The position numbers were made by a program, and so were the translations under genes. The notes beneath the pieces were generated by a model. The model was not told where the DNA came from, did not search any database, and saw nothing but the letters and a program-made list of their open reading frames with translations. Below, one piece after another: positions 9,479-18,621 of a stretch of DNA of 64,000 bases. The first letter of the stretch is position 1; each line of letters begins with the position of its first letter. This DNA is from Alphaproteobacteria bacterium (GTDB taxonomy: Bacteria > Pseudomonadota > Alphaproteobacteria > Caulobacterales > Parvularculaceae). The stretch spans positions 16,936 to 80,935 of the forward strand of contig JAUIMC010000016.1 in assembly GCA_030433215.1 (NCBI GenBank), written 5' to 3'.

Positions 9479-10960
9479 TTACGCCCACCACTCATTCGGG
9501 CGCTTGTTTGCCCCGGCGGCCTGTTCCAGCGCGAACATGCCCTTGAACATGGTCTCTTCGTCAAAGGGCTTCGCCAGAAGCTGCAAGCCCAGCGGCAGTC
9601 CCTGACGGTCATAGCCCGCCGGCACCGAAGCGCCCGGCAGCCCCGCAAGGTTCGCGGTGACGGTGAAGACGTCGTTCAGATACATCTGCACCGGATCGTT
9701 CATCTTCTCGCCGAGCGCGAAGGCCGCCGACGGCGCCGCGGGCGTCAGGATGAGATCGACCTTGGAGAAGGCGTCCGTGAACTCGTCGAAGATGCGTTTG
9801 CGCACTTTCTGGGCGCGCAGATAATAAGCGTCGTAGTAACCGGCGGAGAGAACGTAAGTGCCGATTAGAATGCGGCGCTTGACCTCGTCGCCGAAGCCCT
9901 CGGCGCGCGTTTCCTCATACATCGAGGTGATGTCGGTGTATTCTTTCGCGCGCAGCCCGTATTTGACGCCGTCATAGCGCGCGAGGTTTGAGGAGGCTTC
10001 CGCCGGCGCGACGATGTAATAGACGGGCAGCGCGTATTTGGTCATGGGGAGCGAGATGTCGACGATCTCGCAGCCCGCATCCTTCATCCAGGCGATGCCG
10101 TCCGCCCATAGTTTCTCGATCTCCTCGGGCATGCCGTCGACGCGATATTCCTTCGGCACGCCGATCTTCAGGCCTTTGAGGGACTGGCCGAGCACCGCCT
10201 CGTAATCGGGCACCGGACGATCGACGGAGGTGGAATCCTTAGGGTCGTGCCCCGCCATGGATTTCAGCATGATCGCCGCGTCGCGCACGTCCTGGGCGAT
10301 CGGGCCCGCCTGATCGAGCGAGGACGCGAAGGCGACGACGCCCCAGCGCGAGACGCGGCCATAGGTGGGCTTCACGCCAACCGTATTGGTGAGCGAGGCC
10401 GGCTGGCGGATCGAGCCGCCCGTGTCGGTCGCCGTCGCGGCGGCGCAGAGCCGCGCGGACACCGACGCCGACGACCCGCCGGACGACCCGCCCGGCGTCA
10501 GATCCGTATTGCCGCCGTCTGAACGCCGCCACGGATTGACGACATTGCCGTAAAAGCTCGTCTCGTTGGAGGAGCCCATGGCGAACTCGTCCATATTGAG
10601 CTTGCCGAGCATCACCCCGCCGTCGCGCCAGAGCTGGCTCGTCACGGTCGATTCATAACGGGGCTTGAAGCCGTCGAGAATGTGCGAGCCGGCGGTCGTT
10701 AAAACGTCCTCGGTGCAGAACAGGTCCTTGATGCCGAGCGGCACGCCTTCGAGCGGCCCGCCCTCGCCTTTGGCGAGTTTCGCGTCGGACGCTTTCGCCA
10801 TGTCGCGGGCCTTGTCGGCGGTGACGGTGACATAGGCGTTCAGCGCTTTGGCTTTTTCGATGCGCCCGAGATAGGCGTCGGTCGCTTCGAGCGAGGTAAT
10901 CTCTTTCGCTTTCAGAGCGTCGCGCAGTTTTGCGAGGGTGAGATCGGCGGGATTCGTCAT
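9479..10960 (-). CDS. gatA: Asp-tRNA(Asn)/Glu-tRNA(Gln) amidotransferase subunit A
   Basis: The glutaminase/amidase subunit of GatCAB, releasing ammonia from glutamine for tRNA amidation. At 493 residues it is full length. The Ser-cisSer-Lys triad of the amidase signature family is visible: the lysine in GIKDLF (K78), the cis-Ser in the [11 protein letters not shown] loop, and the nucleophile S183 in [10 protein letters not shown]. The start overlaps the gatC stop by one base (TAATG), which predicts translational coupling and equal subunit supply. gatB is at 5933-7438. Confidence 0.97.
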   Translation of the reverse strand: MTNPADLTLAKLRDALKAKEITSLEATDAYLGRIEKAKALNAYVTVTADKARDMAKASDAKLAKGEGGPLEGVPLGIKDLFCTEDVLTTAGSHILDGFKPRYESTVTSQLWRDGGVMLGKLNMDEFAMGSSNETSFYGNVVNPWRRSDGGNTDLTPGGSSGGSSASVSARLCAAATATDTGGSIRQPASLTNTVGVKPTYGRVSRWGVVAFASSLDQAGPIAQDVRDAAIMLKSMAGHDPKDSTSVDRPVPDYEAVLGQSLKGLKIGVPKEYRVDGMPEEIEKLWADGIAWMKDAGCEIVDISLPMTKYALPVYYIVAPAEASSNLARYDGVKYGLRAKEYTDITSMYEETRAEGFGDEVKRRILIGTYVLSAGYYDAYYLRAQKVRKRIFDEFTDAFSKVDLILTPAAPSAAFALGEKMNDPVQMYLNDVFTVTANLAGLPGASVPAGYDRQGLPLGLQLLAKPFDEETMFKGMFALEQAAGANKRPNEWWA

Positions 10961-11259
10961 TATTCAACCACCTTCGGCACGACGAAAAAGTTGTCTTCGG
11001 TCTTCGGCGCATTGGCGACGACGTTGTCCGCCTGGCCGCCGCCCGTGGGTCCGTCCTGAAGCGCGTCCTCGCGCATGGGGAGTTTCACGTCGACGGCCGA
11101 CGCCATGGCCTCGACGCCCTCGACATCGACCTCGTTCAACTGCTCGATCCAGCCGAGAATGCCGGACAGCTCGTTGGCCAGCGGCTCGAGGCGCTGTTCC
11201 GGTTCGGCGATGCGCGCGAGCTTCGCGACCTTGCGCACGGTCTCCTTATCGATGGACAT
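10960..11259 (-). CDS. gatC: Asp-tRNA(Asn)/Glu-tRNA(Gln) amidotransferase subunit C
   Basis: A 99-residue GatC, the small subunit that wraps around GatA and stabilises the GatA-GatB interface. The N-terminal [12 protein letters not shown] and the segment [23 protein letters not shown] are typical. The C-terminal part has the usual LPMREDAL followed by a hydrophobic tail ([18 protein letters not shown]) that inserts at the GatA interface. It is the first gene of the gatCA unit, with an AGAGAG ribosome-binding site upstream. Confidence 0.95.
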   Translation of the reverse strand: MSIDKETVRKVAKLARIAEPEQRLEPLANELSGILGWIEQLNEVDVEGVEAMASAVDVKLPMREDALQDGPTGGGQADNVVANAPKTEDNFFVVPKVVE

Positions 11260-11298
11260 GAGGCTCTCTTTGACTGTCTGAAGCAGCCAATGGACCTA

Positions 11299-12627
11299 TC
11301 AACGCCCCCGCTCGCGCGCAAGTGCGCCGGCGGCGGCGAAAAGCCCGTCGATCTCCCTTTCCGGCCGGGCCAGCGGCTTGCGGGCGAAATCCTCCACCGC
11401 CCCGGCGAAGTCCGGGTCGCCGGTGCGCTCGGCGACGAGGTCGTAGAACATCTCCTCCGAATAGCCCTCCGGCCCCGCCCGCTCGATAAAGGCGCGCCAG
11501 AAATCGGCCGTCGAGGCCCCCTCGGCCCGGGCCACCGCCGCCGCGATGACATGGCCGCAGGCATAGAGCGCGCGGTAATAGCCCCTGGCTATGGCGCCGT
11601 TGAGGGTCGTTCCCTTGCCGAGTTCCCGGGCGCATTCGCGCCGGGCCCGGTCTTCATCGGCTTCGAGTTCCGCCGCACCCCACTCCCCGAGGGCTGCCAT
11701 GACTTCGGCGGCGATGGCGTCGGCGGCGCCTTCATGGATCCATTCCGGCGGCTTCGAGGCGCCGGGCCGCGCCGCCGCCTGCCACAGATGCACCGCCTCA
11801 TGCACCGTCGCCTGAATGAAGACCTCCCGCGCCTGATCGTTGGGCTCTGTCCAGACGCCGCCTTCGAGCATGATCTGGAACTGCGCCGGCAGGGCGTCGC
11901 CCGCATAGCTCAATTGGGCTGGCTTGCCGGGCGCGGCGGCGAGGAAAAGATTCGGCTTGGTTTCCGGCGCCGCGCCGAACAGGGCTGAGAGCTTTTCGAA
12001 GCTTTCAGGCACAAGGCGGCTGAACTCCCCGACGATCCAGTCCGGCGTTTGCGGATCGATCACCGCCATGACGGCGTCCGTCTCGATAGGTTCCAGCGGC
12101 CCCAGATAGACAAAAGCCGGATGCGCCATGGGGCTTTGCCAGTTTTCGAGCGCCGGCGCGTTGTCTCCGAAGGCGACCGCGTGACCGCCCGGCGCCGGGG
12201 TCAGGTCGAAGATGACATCGGCGCGCGCATCATGTTGCGTCAGCGGCCAGAAATGGCCCGTATAGACAAGGACGCCGCCTGCGCCATAGGGCGCGACAGG
12301 CTGATATTCCTTGGGCAGACGATCGGAGGCAGGGCGCGCCGTCAGAGCCAGCGTATCGAAGCGCCCGCCGTCGCGCCGCGCGATGATCTCGCGGTCTTCG
12401 TCCTTGCGGATTTCGAAATCCGGCGGCAGATCCCAATGCGCGGCGCGGTAATCGCCGGTGATGTCGTTAAAGGCGAGCTCGGTCTGCGGGCGGCGAAGCT
12501 CATAGACGATGGCGAGCGCGGCGTCCGGCCCTTGCGTAATGGCGATCCGCGCGTCGGGCGCGTCCTCTCTGGCGCAGGAGAGGAGCAGACCCGCAAGAAG
12601 GAACACAAGAATAGCTGAACGCAGCAT
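11299..12627 (-). CDS. Lipoprotein with gluzincin-like metallopeptidase motif
   Basis: A 442-residue protein with a lipoprotein signal (SAILVFLLAGLLLSC, lipid Cys18), so probably anchored in the envelope facing the periplasm. Residues 276-280 are HEAVH, an HExxH zinc motif, followed by WIHEGAAD with Glu299, the spacing of gluzincin peptidases (M1/M61-like). The N-terminal ~200 residues are beta-rich, with PPDFEIRKDEDREIIARRDG and VLVYTGHFWPL, resembling the N-terminal domains of M61-like enzymes. I cannot assign a family with certainty. It lies 39 bases upstream of gatC on the same strand, and a palindromic repeat lies just upstream of its start. Confidence 0.65.
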   Translation of the reverse strand: MLRSAILVFLLAGLLLSCAREDAPDARIAITQGPDAALAIVYELRRPQTELAFNDITGDYRAAHWDLPPDFEIRKDEDREIIARRDGGRFDTLALTARPASDRLPKEYQPVAPYGAGGVLVYTGHFWPLTQHDARADVIFDLTPAPGGHAVAFGDNAPALENWQSPMAHPAFVYLGPLEPIETDAVMAVIDPQTPDWIVGEFSRLVPESFEKLSALFGAAPETKPNLFLAAAPGKPAQLSYAGDALPAQFQIMLEGGVWTEPNDQAREVFIQATVHEAVHLWQAAARPGASKPPEWIHEGAADAIAAEVMAALGEWGAAELEADEDRARRECARELGKGTTLNGAIARGYYRALYACGHVIAAAVARAEGASTADFWRAFIERAGPEGYSEEMFYDLVAERTGDPDFAGAVEDFARKPLARPEREIDGLFAAAGALARERGR

Positions 12628-12641
12628 CGCCAACTCACTCT

Positions 12642-12719
12642 CCGCTCATTCCCGCGCAGGCGGGAATCCAGGCCCTGCTTGCCGGCTGTCTGGATCCCCG
12701 CTTTCGCGGGGATGAGCGG
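12642..12719. repeat. Paired palindromic element, family A (intact copy)
   Basis: Two hairpins face each other: CATTCCCGC-GCAG-GCGGGAATC and GATCCCCGC-TTTC-GCGGGGATG, bounded by CCGCTCAT on the left and ATGAGCGG on the right, so the whole 78 bp is also a large inverted repeat. The spacer between hairpins is only about 28 bases. It lies between the gluzincin-like gene and ruvX, which are divergent. This is a REP/BIME-like dispersed element; related copies are at 21311 and, interrupted, at 25246. Confidence 0.8.
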
Positions 12720-12779
12720 CGGTAAACAATAAACGCCGGTCCACCGACCGGACTTGACCGGACCTGTTACCATCGGAGG

Positions 12780-13253
12780 ATGAAAGAGTCATTCGCAGAG
12801 CAGGCGGCGGCGCTCGGCGCCTCGGGCGCGCTTTTCGGCCTTGATATCGGCGAAAAGACCATCGGCGTCGCGGTCTGCGATCCCGCCCGCATGGTCGCGA
12901 CGCCGGTCGAGACCATCAGGCGCAAGAAATTCACCCCGGACGCGCAGCGCATCGCTCTTCTCGCCGGCGAGCGCGCCATTGCGGGGATCATTATCGGCCT
13001 GCCCCTCAATATGGACGGATCGGAGGGCCCGAGCGCCCAGCGCGCGCGCGCCTTCGCCCGCAACCTGCCGAAAGTGATCGACCTGCCCGTCGCCTTCTGG
13101 GACGAGCGGCTTTCCACCGCCGCCATGGAGCGCGAACTGATCGGCCTCGATACGAGCCGCGCCAAACGCGCGGAGAAAATCGACGAGATGGCCGCGACCT
13201 ATATCCTGCAAGGCGCCATCGACCGGCTGCGCGGCCTTGCCGCCGAGTCTTAA
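12780..13253 (+). CDS. ruvX: RuvX/YqgF Holliday junction resolvase family protein
   Basis: A 157-residue RNase H-fold nuclease of the YqgF family, linked to Holliday junction resolution and, in E. coli, to pre-16S rRNA processing. The first acidic motif is FGLDIGEKTIGVAV near residue 20; the second strand is IIIGLPLNMDGSEGP, with the conserved PLNMDG; DERLST and the C-terminal DEMAATYILQ complete the pattern. A GGAGG directly abuts the ATG, which is closer than usual, but no other in-frame start is available. It heads the conserved ruvX-pyrB-plsY-dprA-topA block. Confidence 0.92.
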   Translation: MKESFAEQAAALGASGALFGLDIGEKTIGVAVCDPARMVATPVETIRRKKFTPDAQRIALLAGERAIAGIIIGLPLNMDGSEGPSAQRARAFARNLPKVIDLPVAFWDERLSTAAMERELIGLDTSRAKRAEKIDEMAATYILQGAIDRLRGLAAES

Positions 13254-13261
13254 GTCTGGCT

Positions 13262-13573
13262 CTAGTTCTGGGGCATCGGGTTCTTGACGAGCTCGGGGAT
13301 CAGCTCCCGCCCGAAATAATTCGAGAACCAGGCGACGGCGAGCGCCATGGCGATAATCAGCACCCATTGCACGAAAACCGCGAAGCCGCCTTTCGGCTGC
13401 GGCGCGACATTCTGGTTTATGGGATCGATCAGCGACACCGCCGTCAGCAGCGCCAGCACCAGGGCGCCCGGCAGCACCCACCAGAGCGGGCCCTTGATCA
13501 CGCCGGAATAGACTTCGAGCAGAACGACCGCAAACGCGGTCAAAACGGATAAAATCCTGACGCCGAACAACAT
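13262..13573 (-). CDS. Small three-helix membrane protein
   Basis: A 103-residue protein with hydrophobic segments at roughly residues 4-24, 28-48 and 65-85, so a small inner-membrane protein. I recognise no domain. The start has a strong GGGAGGGGAG ribosome-binding site just upstream, which supports a real gene. It is convergent with ruvX (9 bases between stops) and divergent from pyrB. Confidence 0.65.
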   Translation of the reverse strand: MLFGVRILSVLTAFAVVLLEVYSGVIKGPLWWVLPGALVLALLTAVSLIDPINQNVAPQPKGGFAVFVQWVLIIAMALAVAWFSNYFGRELIPELVKNPMPQN

Positions 13574-13708
13574 GGTCTCCCCTCCCTTGAGGTTTGGCGG
13601 CCCCCTTATCCTTAATAGACGACCCGAGGGGCCAAATCCACTATTCCGGCCGCCCGGCCGCTGAAGCCATTGCCGACTCGCCGAAGCGGGAGTAAAGGTC
13701 CGGCTTTA

Positions 13709-14668
13709 ATGACAAACGCAGAACGCCCCCAACCGCCGAAAGGCGGCTTTTCCGCGCGCCGCCTGATCGCCATCGACGATCTGACGGACGCCGACATCCG
13801 CTATTTGCTGAAGCTCTCAGAGTTTTACGCCGGCTTCCTGCGCCGCGCGGCGCCGCCCCCACGGCGGCTGGCGGGCAAGACCCAGATCAATCTCTTCTTC
13901 GAGGATTCGACCCGCACCAATCTCTCCTTCGACCTCGCGGGCCGCAAGCTCGGCGCCGACGTCATCAACGTGCCGGTCGCCGCGTCCTCCGTGCACAAGG
14001 GCGAGACCCCGGTGGACACCGCCCAGACCATGGCGGCCATGGGCGCCCATGTAATGATCGTGCGCGCCAAGGAAGAAGAGCTGCATTACGACCTCGCGAA
14101 GACGCTTTCCTGTCCCATCGTCAATGGCGGCGCCGGCAAGCGCGAGCACCCGACGCAGGCTTTGCTGGATGCGGCCGCCGTGCGCTCCGAATTCGGCACG
14201 CTCGAGGGGCTGACTATCGCCATCTGCGGCGACATCAAGCATTCCCGCGTCGCGGGCTCGGACGCGCGCCTCTTCCAGCGCCTCAACGCGCAGGTGCGCT
14301 TCGTCGGGCCAAAACACCTGATGCCGCCCGACGATCAGTTCACGGATATTCCCCGCTTCGATACTCTGAAAGAAGGTCTCGACGGGGCCGATGTCGCCAT
14401 GGCGCTCCGCATGCAGTTCGAACGCATGGAGGGCGACGGGAAAAAGCTGGCGCAAGGCTTCTTCGAGGAGTTCGGCCTTACCCACGAAACCCTGAAGCTC
14501 GCCAAGCCCGGCGCGCGGGTCATGCATCCGGGGCCCATGAACCGGGGCGTCGAGATTTGCGGGCGTCTCGCCGACGACGAAGAGCTTTCCCTGATCCTCA
14601 GGCAGGTGTTTTACGGCGTCGCCATGCGCATGGCCTGCCTCGACGCGCTATTGACGCGCGGCGAATAA
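13709..14668 (+). CDS. pyrB: Aspartate carbamoyltransferase catalytic subunit
   Basis: Catalyses carbamoyl phosphate plus aspartate to carbamoyl aspartate, the committed step of pyrimidine synthesis. The 319 residues show the carbamoyl phosphate loop EDSTRTNLSFDLAGRKLGAD, the segment HPTQALLDA, the loop GDIKHSRVAGSD and the C-terminal HPGPMNRGVEI. The ATG at 13709 follows AAAGG; a frame starting 39 bases earlier has no better signal. There is no pyrI. pyrC, which often follows pyrB in this group, is not present: the next gene is an exported serine hydrolase. Confidence 0.96.
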   Translation: MTNAERPQPPKGGFSARRLIAIDDLTDADIRYLLKLSEFYAGFLRRAAPPPRRLAGKTQINLFFEDSTRTNLSFDLAGRKLGADVINVPVAASSVHKGETPVDTAQTMAAMGAHVMIVRAKEEELHYDLAKTLSCPIVNGGAGKREHPTQALLDAAAVRSEFGTLEGLTIAICGDIKHSRVAGSDARLFQRLNAQVRFVGPKHLMPPDDQFTDIPRFDTLKEGLDGADVAMALRMQFERMEGDGKKLAQGFFEEFGLTHETLKLAKPGARVMHPGPMNRGVEICGRLADDEELSLILRQVFYGVAMRMACLDALLTRGE

Positions 14669-14813
14669 AGGCCCGCCTTTTAGCCGCCTGCGGGAATTGA
14701 GGCGGAATTAAGGCCTTGTAATCAAAGCCTTATTGTGTCGCCCGTCACAGGCGTAAAAGTCCTGCCCGGTCATCTTCTCCCCATCGAAAACCAACCCTTC
14801 GAGGGAGAGAGAG

Positions 14814-16352
14814 ATGAAAAAGACACGCTTCAAGACCGCGATATTGCTGGCCGGCGCCGCGCTGTGCGTTGCTGGCGCGGCTTCCGCGCAAACCCGCATG
14901 TCGGCGCAAAAGGAAGAACCCGCACGCGCCGCCATCGCCCGGCCCGTGCAGATGAAAGCCGTCAAACAGGACCAGACGCTCGCCGCCGCGGTCCGCTCCG
15001 ACGAAACCAAGGCCGCGCTCGCCGCCAATGTTCGCAATCTTTCGGTCAGCCCGGCGATGATCGAGGCCCACGAGATGAAGCCGGCCAATGTCGTCGGCGC
15101 CGTCTCCGACAACGGCCTCGACGACAAGGACGCCGCCGCGCCGACGCGCGCGCTAATCCAGAAAGCCGGCCGCTCGCTGCAAGGCGCCAGCGCCGCGGCC
15201 ATCAAAGGCGAAATCCAGAAGATGCCGCAGACGAAAGCCGAGATCGGTTCGATCACGGCCAGGACCGCCAGGGTCAATCCGGGCATCGCCGGGGCCGCGA
15301 CGGAACTCGCCGCGCCGCCGACGCCCTATCTCGACGTCGCCGCTTTCGGCCAGGCGTTCCACGCCGCCATCAAGGACGATGTCGCAGGCTACGCGCTCCG
15401 CATCGGCAAGAACGGCCAGACCATCTACACCCTGCAATGGAACTGGGCGCAGACGCCGAACGACTCCTCGCTCGGCTGGAACCCGCAGCGCCGCATGCAT
15501 ATCGCCAGCGTCTCGAAGCTGATGACCGGCATCGCCATGACGCGGCTGCTGCATGAAAAGGGCATTTCGCCCAACGCCAAGATCATCTCCTATCTGCCTA
15601 GCTACTGGCAGAAGGGATCGAACATCAACGACATCACCTTCAGCCAGCTTTTGAAACACACGTCCGGTTTTTCCACCGGCTCGTCGAGCTCGGATTATGA
15701 GTTCATGAAATCGCGTGTCGCGGCGGGCGTGCCGTCCACCGGGTCTTACGATTACGAGAACATGAATTTCGGCCTGTGCCGCATCCTGATTGCGGTGATC
15801 AACGGCAATATCGACAAGAACGCGAATTTCGGGATGTTCAACGACCTCATCTGGGACGCGATCACCGTCAACGCCTATGCGCAATATATGGAAGACAAGG
15901 TCTTCGCGCCGTCGGGCGTTTCCGGCCCGAGCCTGTCGAAACCGTCGAGCCCGGCGCGCGCCTATCCGTTCCCGGTTGCGGGCGACGGCTGGAACTCCGG
16001 CAATCTCGCCTCCATGGCGGGCGGCGCCGGCTGGCACATGTCGATCAACGAAATCCTCGCGGTGATGCACACCTTCCGCCGCACCAACAAGATCGTTCCG
16101 CCTTCGGTCGCCCAGGACGCGCTTGAGGACGGCTTCGGCATCGACCGCCGCCTCAAGACCAAGGCCGGCACGATCTACGAGAAGAACGGCTTGTGGCGCG
16201 ACGGAAGCCAGCGCACGGAGCAAAGCGTTGCAACCTTCCTGCCCGAAGGCATGGATGTGGTGGTGTTCACCAACTCGCCCATCGGGTCCGAGGCCGCCTC
16301 CTTGCGCAATCTCGTCAAGGATCTCTACATCGCCAACATCATCGAGCCCTGA
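14814..16352 (+). CDS. Exported serine hydrolase, beta-lactamase/PBP-like fold
   Basis: A 512-residue protein with a signal peptide (residues 1-26, ending AASAQ). Residues 27-180 are an Ala-rich low-complexity region; the C-terminal part is a class C beta-lactamase/DD-peptidase fold. The catalytic S-x-x-K is S232-VS-K235 in HIASVSKLMTG, and the Tyr-x-Asn motif is Y314-EN. A likely third-motif region is around KNGLWRDG. Family members include esterases, D-aminopeptidases and cell-wall hydrolases; the substrate is unknown. Its own strong terminator follows, so it is transcribed apart from plsY-dprA. Its place inside the pyrB-plsY interval suggests an insertion in this lineage. Confidence 0.83.
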   Translation: MKKTRFKTAILLAGAALCVAGAASAQTRMSAQKEEPARAAIARPVQMKAVKQDQTLAAAVRSDETKAALAANVRNLSVSPAMIEAHEMKPANVVGAVSDNGLDDKDAAAPTRALIQKAGRSLQGASAAAIKGEIQKMPQTKAEIGSITARTARVNPGIAGAATELAAPPTPYLDVAAFGQAFHAAIKDDVAGYALRIGKNGQTIYTLQWNWAQTPNDSSLGWNPQRRMHIASVSKLMTGIAMTRLLHEKGISPNAKIISYLPSYWQKGSNINDITFSQLLKHTSGFSTGSSSSDYEFMKSRVAAGVPSTGSYDYENMNFGLCRILIAVINGNIDKNANFGMFNDLIWDAITVNAYAQYMEDKVFAPSGVSGPSLSKPSSPARAYPFPVAGDGWNSGNLASMAGGAGWHMSINEILAVMHTFRRTNKIVPPSVAQDALEDGFGIDRRLKTKAGTIYEKNGLWRDGSQRTEQSVATFLPEGMDVVVFTNSPIGSEAASLRNLVKDLYIANIIEP

Positions 16353-16374
16353 TCGCTCGACGCACCGTAAAAGG

Positions 16375-16405
16375 GCCGCGCCGGTTATCCGGCGCGGCTT
16401 TTTTT
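16375..16405 (+). terminator. Strong intrinsic terminator
   Basis: A perfect 10-bp stem, GCCGCGCCGG-TTAT-CCGGCGCGGC, followed by seven T. It lies 22 bases after the serine hydrolase stop and separates that gene from plsY. Confidence 0.93.
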
Positions 16406-16492
16406 GCGCGCGGATTACGCCCCACCCCCGCCGAGGACTTCCCGCTTGATTTCACGGCCCACGCGCCGCACAACGTCGATCGGGAGGAAGAC

Positions 16493-17095
16493 ATGATCTC
16501 CATTCTGGCGCCCCTCATTCTTGGCTATCTCTTCGGCTCGATCCCGTTCGGCCTCGTCATTACGAAAGCCGCCGGACTCGGCGACATCCGTTCCATCGGC
16601 TCCGGCAATATCGGCGCGACGAACGTGTTGCGCACCGGCCGTAAGGATCTCGCACTCGCAACGCTTATTCTCGACGGCGGCAAGGGCGCGATCGCGGTGA
16701 TCATCGCCTATGCGCTCGGCTGGCGCCCGGAAGTCGCCGGCGCGGCGGCGTTTCTGGGACACTGCTTTCCGGTCTGGCTCGGCTTCAAGGGCGGCAAGGG
16801 CGTCGCGACGTTTATGGGCACCGTCTTTGCGCTCCACTTTCCCGCCGGGCTTTTCGCCGGCGCGACCTGGCTCGCGGTCGCTTATGTCGCGAAATATTCC
16901 TCGCTCTCCGCGCTGGTCGCCGCTTCGGCGACGCCCTTCGTCATGTTCGCCATGGGAAAACCGGCCTACGCCGTCGCCTCGCTGTTCATGACGCTTCTCA
17001 TCTTCATCCGCCACAGAACGAATATCGCACGCCTTCTATCCGGCGAGGAGCCGAAGATCGGCGCGAAGAAGGAGGCGTCGGAGGCTGGTGCCTGA
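16493..17095 (+). CDS. plsY: Glycerol-3-phosphate acyltransferase PlsY
   Basis: An inner-membrane enzyme that transfers an acyl group from acyl phosphate to glycerol-3-phosphate, the first step of phospholipid synthesis. The 200 residues show the three conserved motifs: GSIPFG, then GSGNIGATNVLRTG, and GHCFPVWLGFKGGKGVAT, spread over about five membrane spans. GGGAGGAAG precedes the ATG at 16493; the longer frame upstream overlaps the terminator and is rejected. The last 8 bases overlap the dprA start. Confidence 0.95.
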   Translation: MISILAPLILGYLFGSIPFGLVITKAAGLGDIRSIGSGNIGATNVLRTGRKDLALATLILDGGKGAIAVIIAYALGWRPEVAGAAAFLGHCFPVWLGFKGGKGVATFMGTVFALHFPAGLFAGATWLAVAYVAKYSSLSALVAASATPFVMFAMGKPAYAVASLFMTLLIFIRHRTNIARLLSGEEPKIGAKKEASEAGA

Positions 17096-18206
17096 GACCG
17101 AACGCCTCGACTGGCTGCAGCTCATCCGCACCCAGACTATCGGGCCGGTCACCTTCCACCGCCTCCTCGCAAAATACAAAACCGCCGCAGACGCGCTGAA
17201 GGCGCTGCCGGAATTGTCACGCAAATCGGGCCGCGCCGCGTCGTTGAAACCGGCGAACCGCAGCGCCTGCGAACGCGAACTGAAAGACGCAGAAAAACAC
17301 GGCGCGCGCCTTATCGCCTCCTGCGATGCGGACTACCCAGCGGCGCTGAAGGCCGTTCCCGATCATCCGCCGCTGATCTATGTGCGCGGTCATGCAAGCC
17401 TCTTCGAAAAACCTTCAGTCGCAATCATCGGCGCGCGCAACGCATCCGGCGTCGGGCGCAAGATGGCGCGCATGCTCGCGGGCGATCTCGGGAGCGCGGG
17501 CTATGTCGTGACCTCGGGGCTGGCGCGCGGCATCGACGGCGCGGCCCATGATGCGGCCCTCAAAACCGGGACCATCGCCGTCGTGGCCGGCGGGGTCGAT
17601 GTCATCTATCCCCCGGACCATGAAGAGCTCACGGCCCGCATTGCCCGGGAAGGCGCGGTCGTGTCCGAATGCGCCATGGGGGCGCAGCCGACGGCCCGGG
17701 ACTTTCCGAAGCGCAACCGCCTCATCTCCGGGCTCTCCCGCGGCGTCGTCGTTGTCGAGGCGGCGGCGCGCTCGGGCACGCTCATCACCGCCAATTTCGC
17801 GCTGGAACAGGGCCGCGAGGTGTTCGCCGTGCCGGGCTCGCCGCTGGACCCGCGCTGTCAGGGCGCGAACCGGCTGATCCGCGACGGGGCGACGCTGGTG
17901 GAGACGGCGCAGGACATTATAGATGCGCTCGCCGCGCAGAACCGCGGCGCGCGCGCCGGGGGGCGCGATCTCTTCGACTGGGCGGGCGGCGATAGCGGCG
18001 GCATGGGCGAAGCCGATGCGGCGGCCCTCGCTTCCTTGCGCCGTCAGGTGCTGGAGATTTTAAGCTTCACCCCGCTCCATCGCGACGAGATCCTGCGCGA
18101 AGCGGATGCGCCGCCGGGGCTCGTCGCCGACGCGCTCCTCGATCTCGTCCTGTCCGGCGAAGCGCTGGAGCATGATGGCGGGAAATTTTCCCTCAATACG
18201 GATTAG
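17088..18206 (+). CDS. dprA: DNA-processing protein DprA
   Basis: DprA loads RecA onto incoming single-stranded DNA during natural transformation. The 372 residues include an N-terminal SAM-like region, the Rossmann-like core with GARNASGVGRKMA, SGLARGIDGAAH, GGVDVIYPPDH and FPKRNRLISGLS, and a C-terminal winged-helix-like domain (LSFTPLHRDEILREADAP). The start is a GTG that overlaps plsY by 8 bases, with AAGGAGG inside the end of plsY, so translation is coupled. Its presence alone does not show that the organism is competent. Confidence 0.94.
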   Translation: MPETERLDWLQLIRTQTIGPVTFHRLLAKYKTAADALKALPELSRKSGRAASLKPANRSACERELKDAEKHGARLIASCDADYPAALKAVPDHPPLIYVRGHASLFEKPSVAIIGARNASGVGRKMARMLAGDLGSAGYVVTSGLARGIDGAAHDAALKTGTIAVVAGGVDVIYPPDHEELTARIAREGAVVSECAMGAQPTARDFPKRNRLISGLSRGVVVVEAAARSGTLITANFALEQGREVFAVPGSPLDPRCQGANRLIRDGATLVETAQDIIDALAAQNRGARAGGRDLFDWAGGDSGGMGEADAAALASLRRQVLEILSFTPLHRDEILREADAPPGLVADALLDLVLSGEALEHDGGKFSLNTD

Positions 18207-18215
18207 AGCGCCGGG

Positions 18216-18425
18216 TCAGGCGACCTTGAGGGCCGAAAACCGCAGGGCCTCGATCCGCGCGGCGCGCAGCGTGTCGGCCAGGGTCTCGATGCCGTTCTGG
18301 TCCGCCAATTTTTCAAGCTCGCCCGCCAGATCGGCGATATAGGACGCCGTCGAGGCCGCCTCGCTCGCCGCCGCAGCACTGGCGGCCGCCAGGTAATTCG
18401 GGTTAACTCTTTGTTTTCTAGCCAT
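18216..18425 (-). CDS. Small Ala-rich helical protein of unknown function
   Basis: A 69-residue protein starting MARKQRVNPNYLAAASAAAA, then a helical stretch IADLAGELEKLADQNG, and ending in a basic/hydrophobic tail. No signal peptide or membrane helix is clear. It is convergent with dprA (9 bases between stops) and divergent from topA. The ribosome-binding site is weak. I do not recognise a family, and I hold it as a gene because the frame is clean and fills the interval between two well-defined genes. Confidence 0.5.
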   Translation of the reverse strand: MARKQRVNPNYLAAASAAAASEAASTASYIADLAGELEKLADQNGIETLADTLRAARIEALRFSALKVA

Positions 18426-18621
18426 TTTATCACTCGCCCGGCCGCCCCTCGCGGCTCTATGTGCGCTTCCCTACACTGCACGCTACCCTGGCGGGGCCTT
18501 ACAAATCGTTTACCACGTTGGGGCGAGGGTGTTCCCCTTATAGTTGACAGGAGCCATGAGCCCGCCCCATAGGGCGCGCCCACATTGGTTTGCCAATCTT
18601 CGCCCGGAGACGCCGCCCCTT

